Assembly: GCA_003506735.1 (NCBI GenBank)
Contig: DNYS01000159.1
Span: forward strand, 1-5,239
DNA: 5,239 nt
Reading direction: 5' to 3'
Origin: Nitrospinota bacterium
GTDB taxonomy: Bacteria; UBA8248
The translations under genes were made by a program, and so were the position numbers. This document shows positions 5,133-5,239 of this stretch, in pieces; within the stretch, counting starts at the first letter, position 1, and each line of letters starts with the position of its first letter. The notes beneath the pieces are model-generated. The model worked only from the letters and a program-made list of their open reading frames with translations. It made no database searches and had not been told where the DNA came from.

Positions 5133-5151
5133 CGGGTAAGGAGGGGGTAAG
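5099..5151 (+). repeat. Four GGGTWA repeats downstream of tRNA-Pro
   Basis: GGGTTA (5099-5104) and GGGTAA (5106-5111, 5134-5139, 5145-5150) occur within 52 bases of the tRNA end; the last two extend to GGGTAAG. The first two lie inside the terminator stem and may owe their sequence to it. Short direct repeats just outside a tRNA can be integrase arm sites, but no integrase is visible before the window ends. From 5152 to the end I see no supported gene. Confidence 0.3.
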
Positions 5152-5239
5152 CACGAGAGATTCATTTCAGGGCTTCAACCTCGGTGCTACCAAGTGTAAA
5201 GGGCAGCCTAAAAGGGTACCAGCGGGGCGGTGTAAAGAT

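Noticed and set aside
5111..5239. Partial gene starting at ATG 5111 and running off the right edge
   Set aside because: The start is inside a terminator stem, has no ribosome binding site, and the 43 visible codons match no family I know.

Overview
The window looks like ordinary chromosome of a Gram-negative bacterium with moderately high GC, interrupted by one clearly AT-rich intergenic patch near 2050-2165. The evidence for a Gram-negative cell is the surE-pcm pair and an exported FecR-like protein with a signal peptide. A deltaproteobacterium or a similar environmental lineage would fit, but the taxon cannot be fixed from the sequence.

Layout. A 5' half of a proline tRNA (anticodon CGG, minus strand) sits at the left edge. 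Next, also on the minus strand, come pcm (protein-L-isoaspartate O-methyltransferase) and surE (survival-protein nucleotidase). They overlap by ATGA and are read from a near-consensus promoter at 1544-1572. Further upstream on the minus strand is a small unrecognised 64-codon gene (1748-1942) with a very strong, hairpin-embedded ribosome binding site. The AT-rich region 1943-2306 separates this leftward block from a rightward block and carries three closely spaced inverted repeats.

The rightward block starts with an O-acetylhomoserine sulfhydrylase-type PLP enzyme (metY family, 2307-3635). A CoA-binding Rossmann protein with a TTG start (3670-4149) follows and is probably in the same operon. 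A separate promoter at 4178-4206 then reads an exported FecR-domain-like protein (4273-4953). At the right end lie a complete proline tRNA (anticodon GGG, 5011-5087) and a strong intrinsic terminator (5096-5132). The last ~110 bases hold GGGTAA-type repeats and no convincing gene.

How the genes relate. SurE and Pcm form the classic stress-survival and protein-repair pair. Pcm uses S-adenosylmethionine, whose precursor methionine comes from the homocysteine that MetY makes, so a metabolic link is possible but is only inference. No mobile element, CRISPR array or defence system is visible. The most interesting material is regulatory: the palindrome array before metY, the double-hairpin leader of the small gene, the palindrome across the -10 box of the FecR-like gene, and the two proline tRNAs bracketing the window in opposite orientation.
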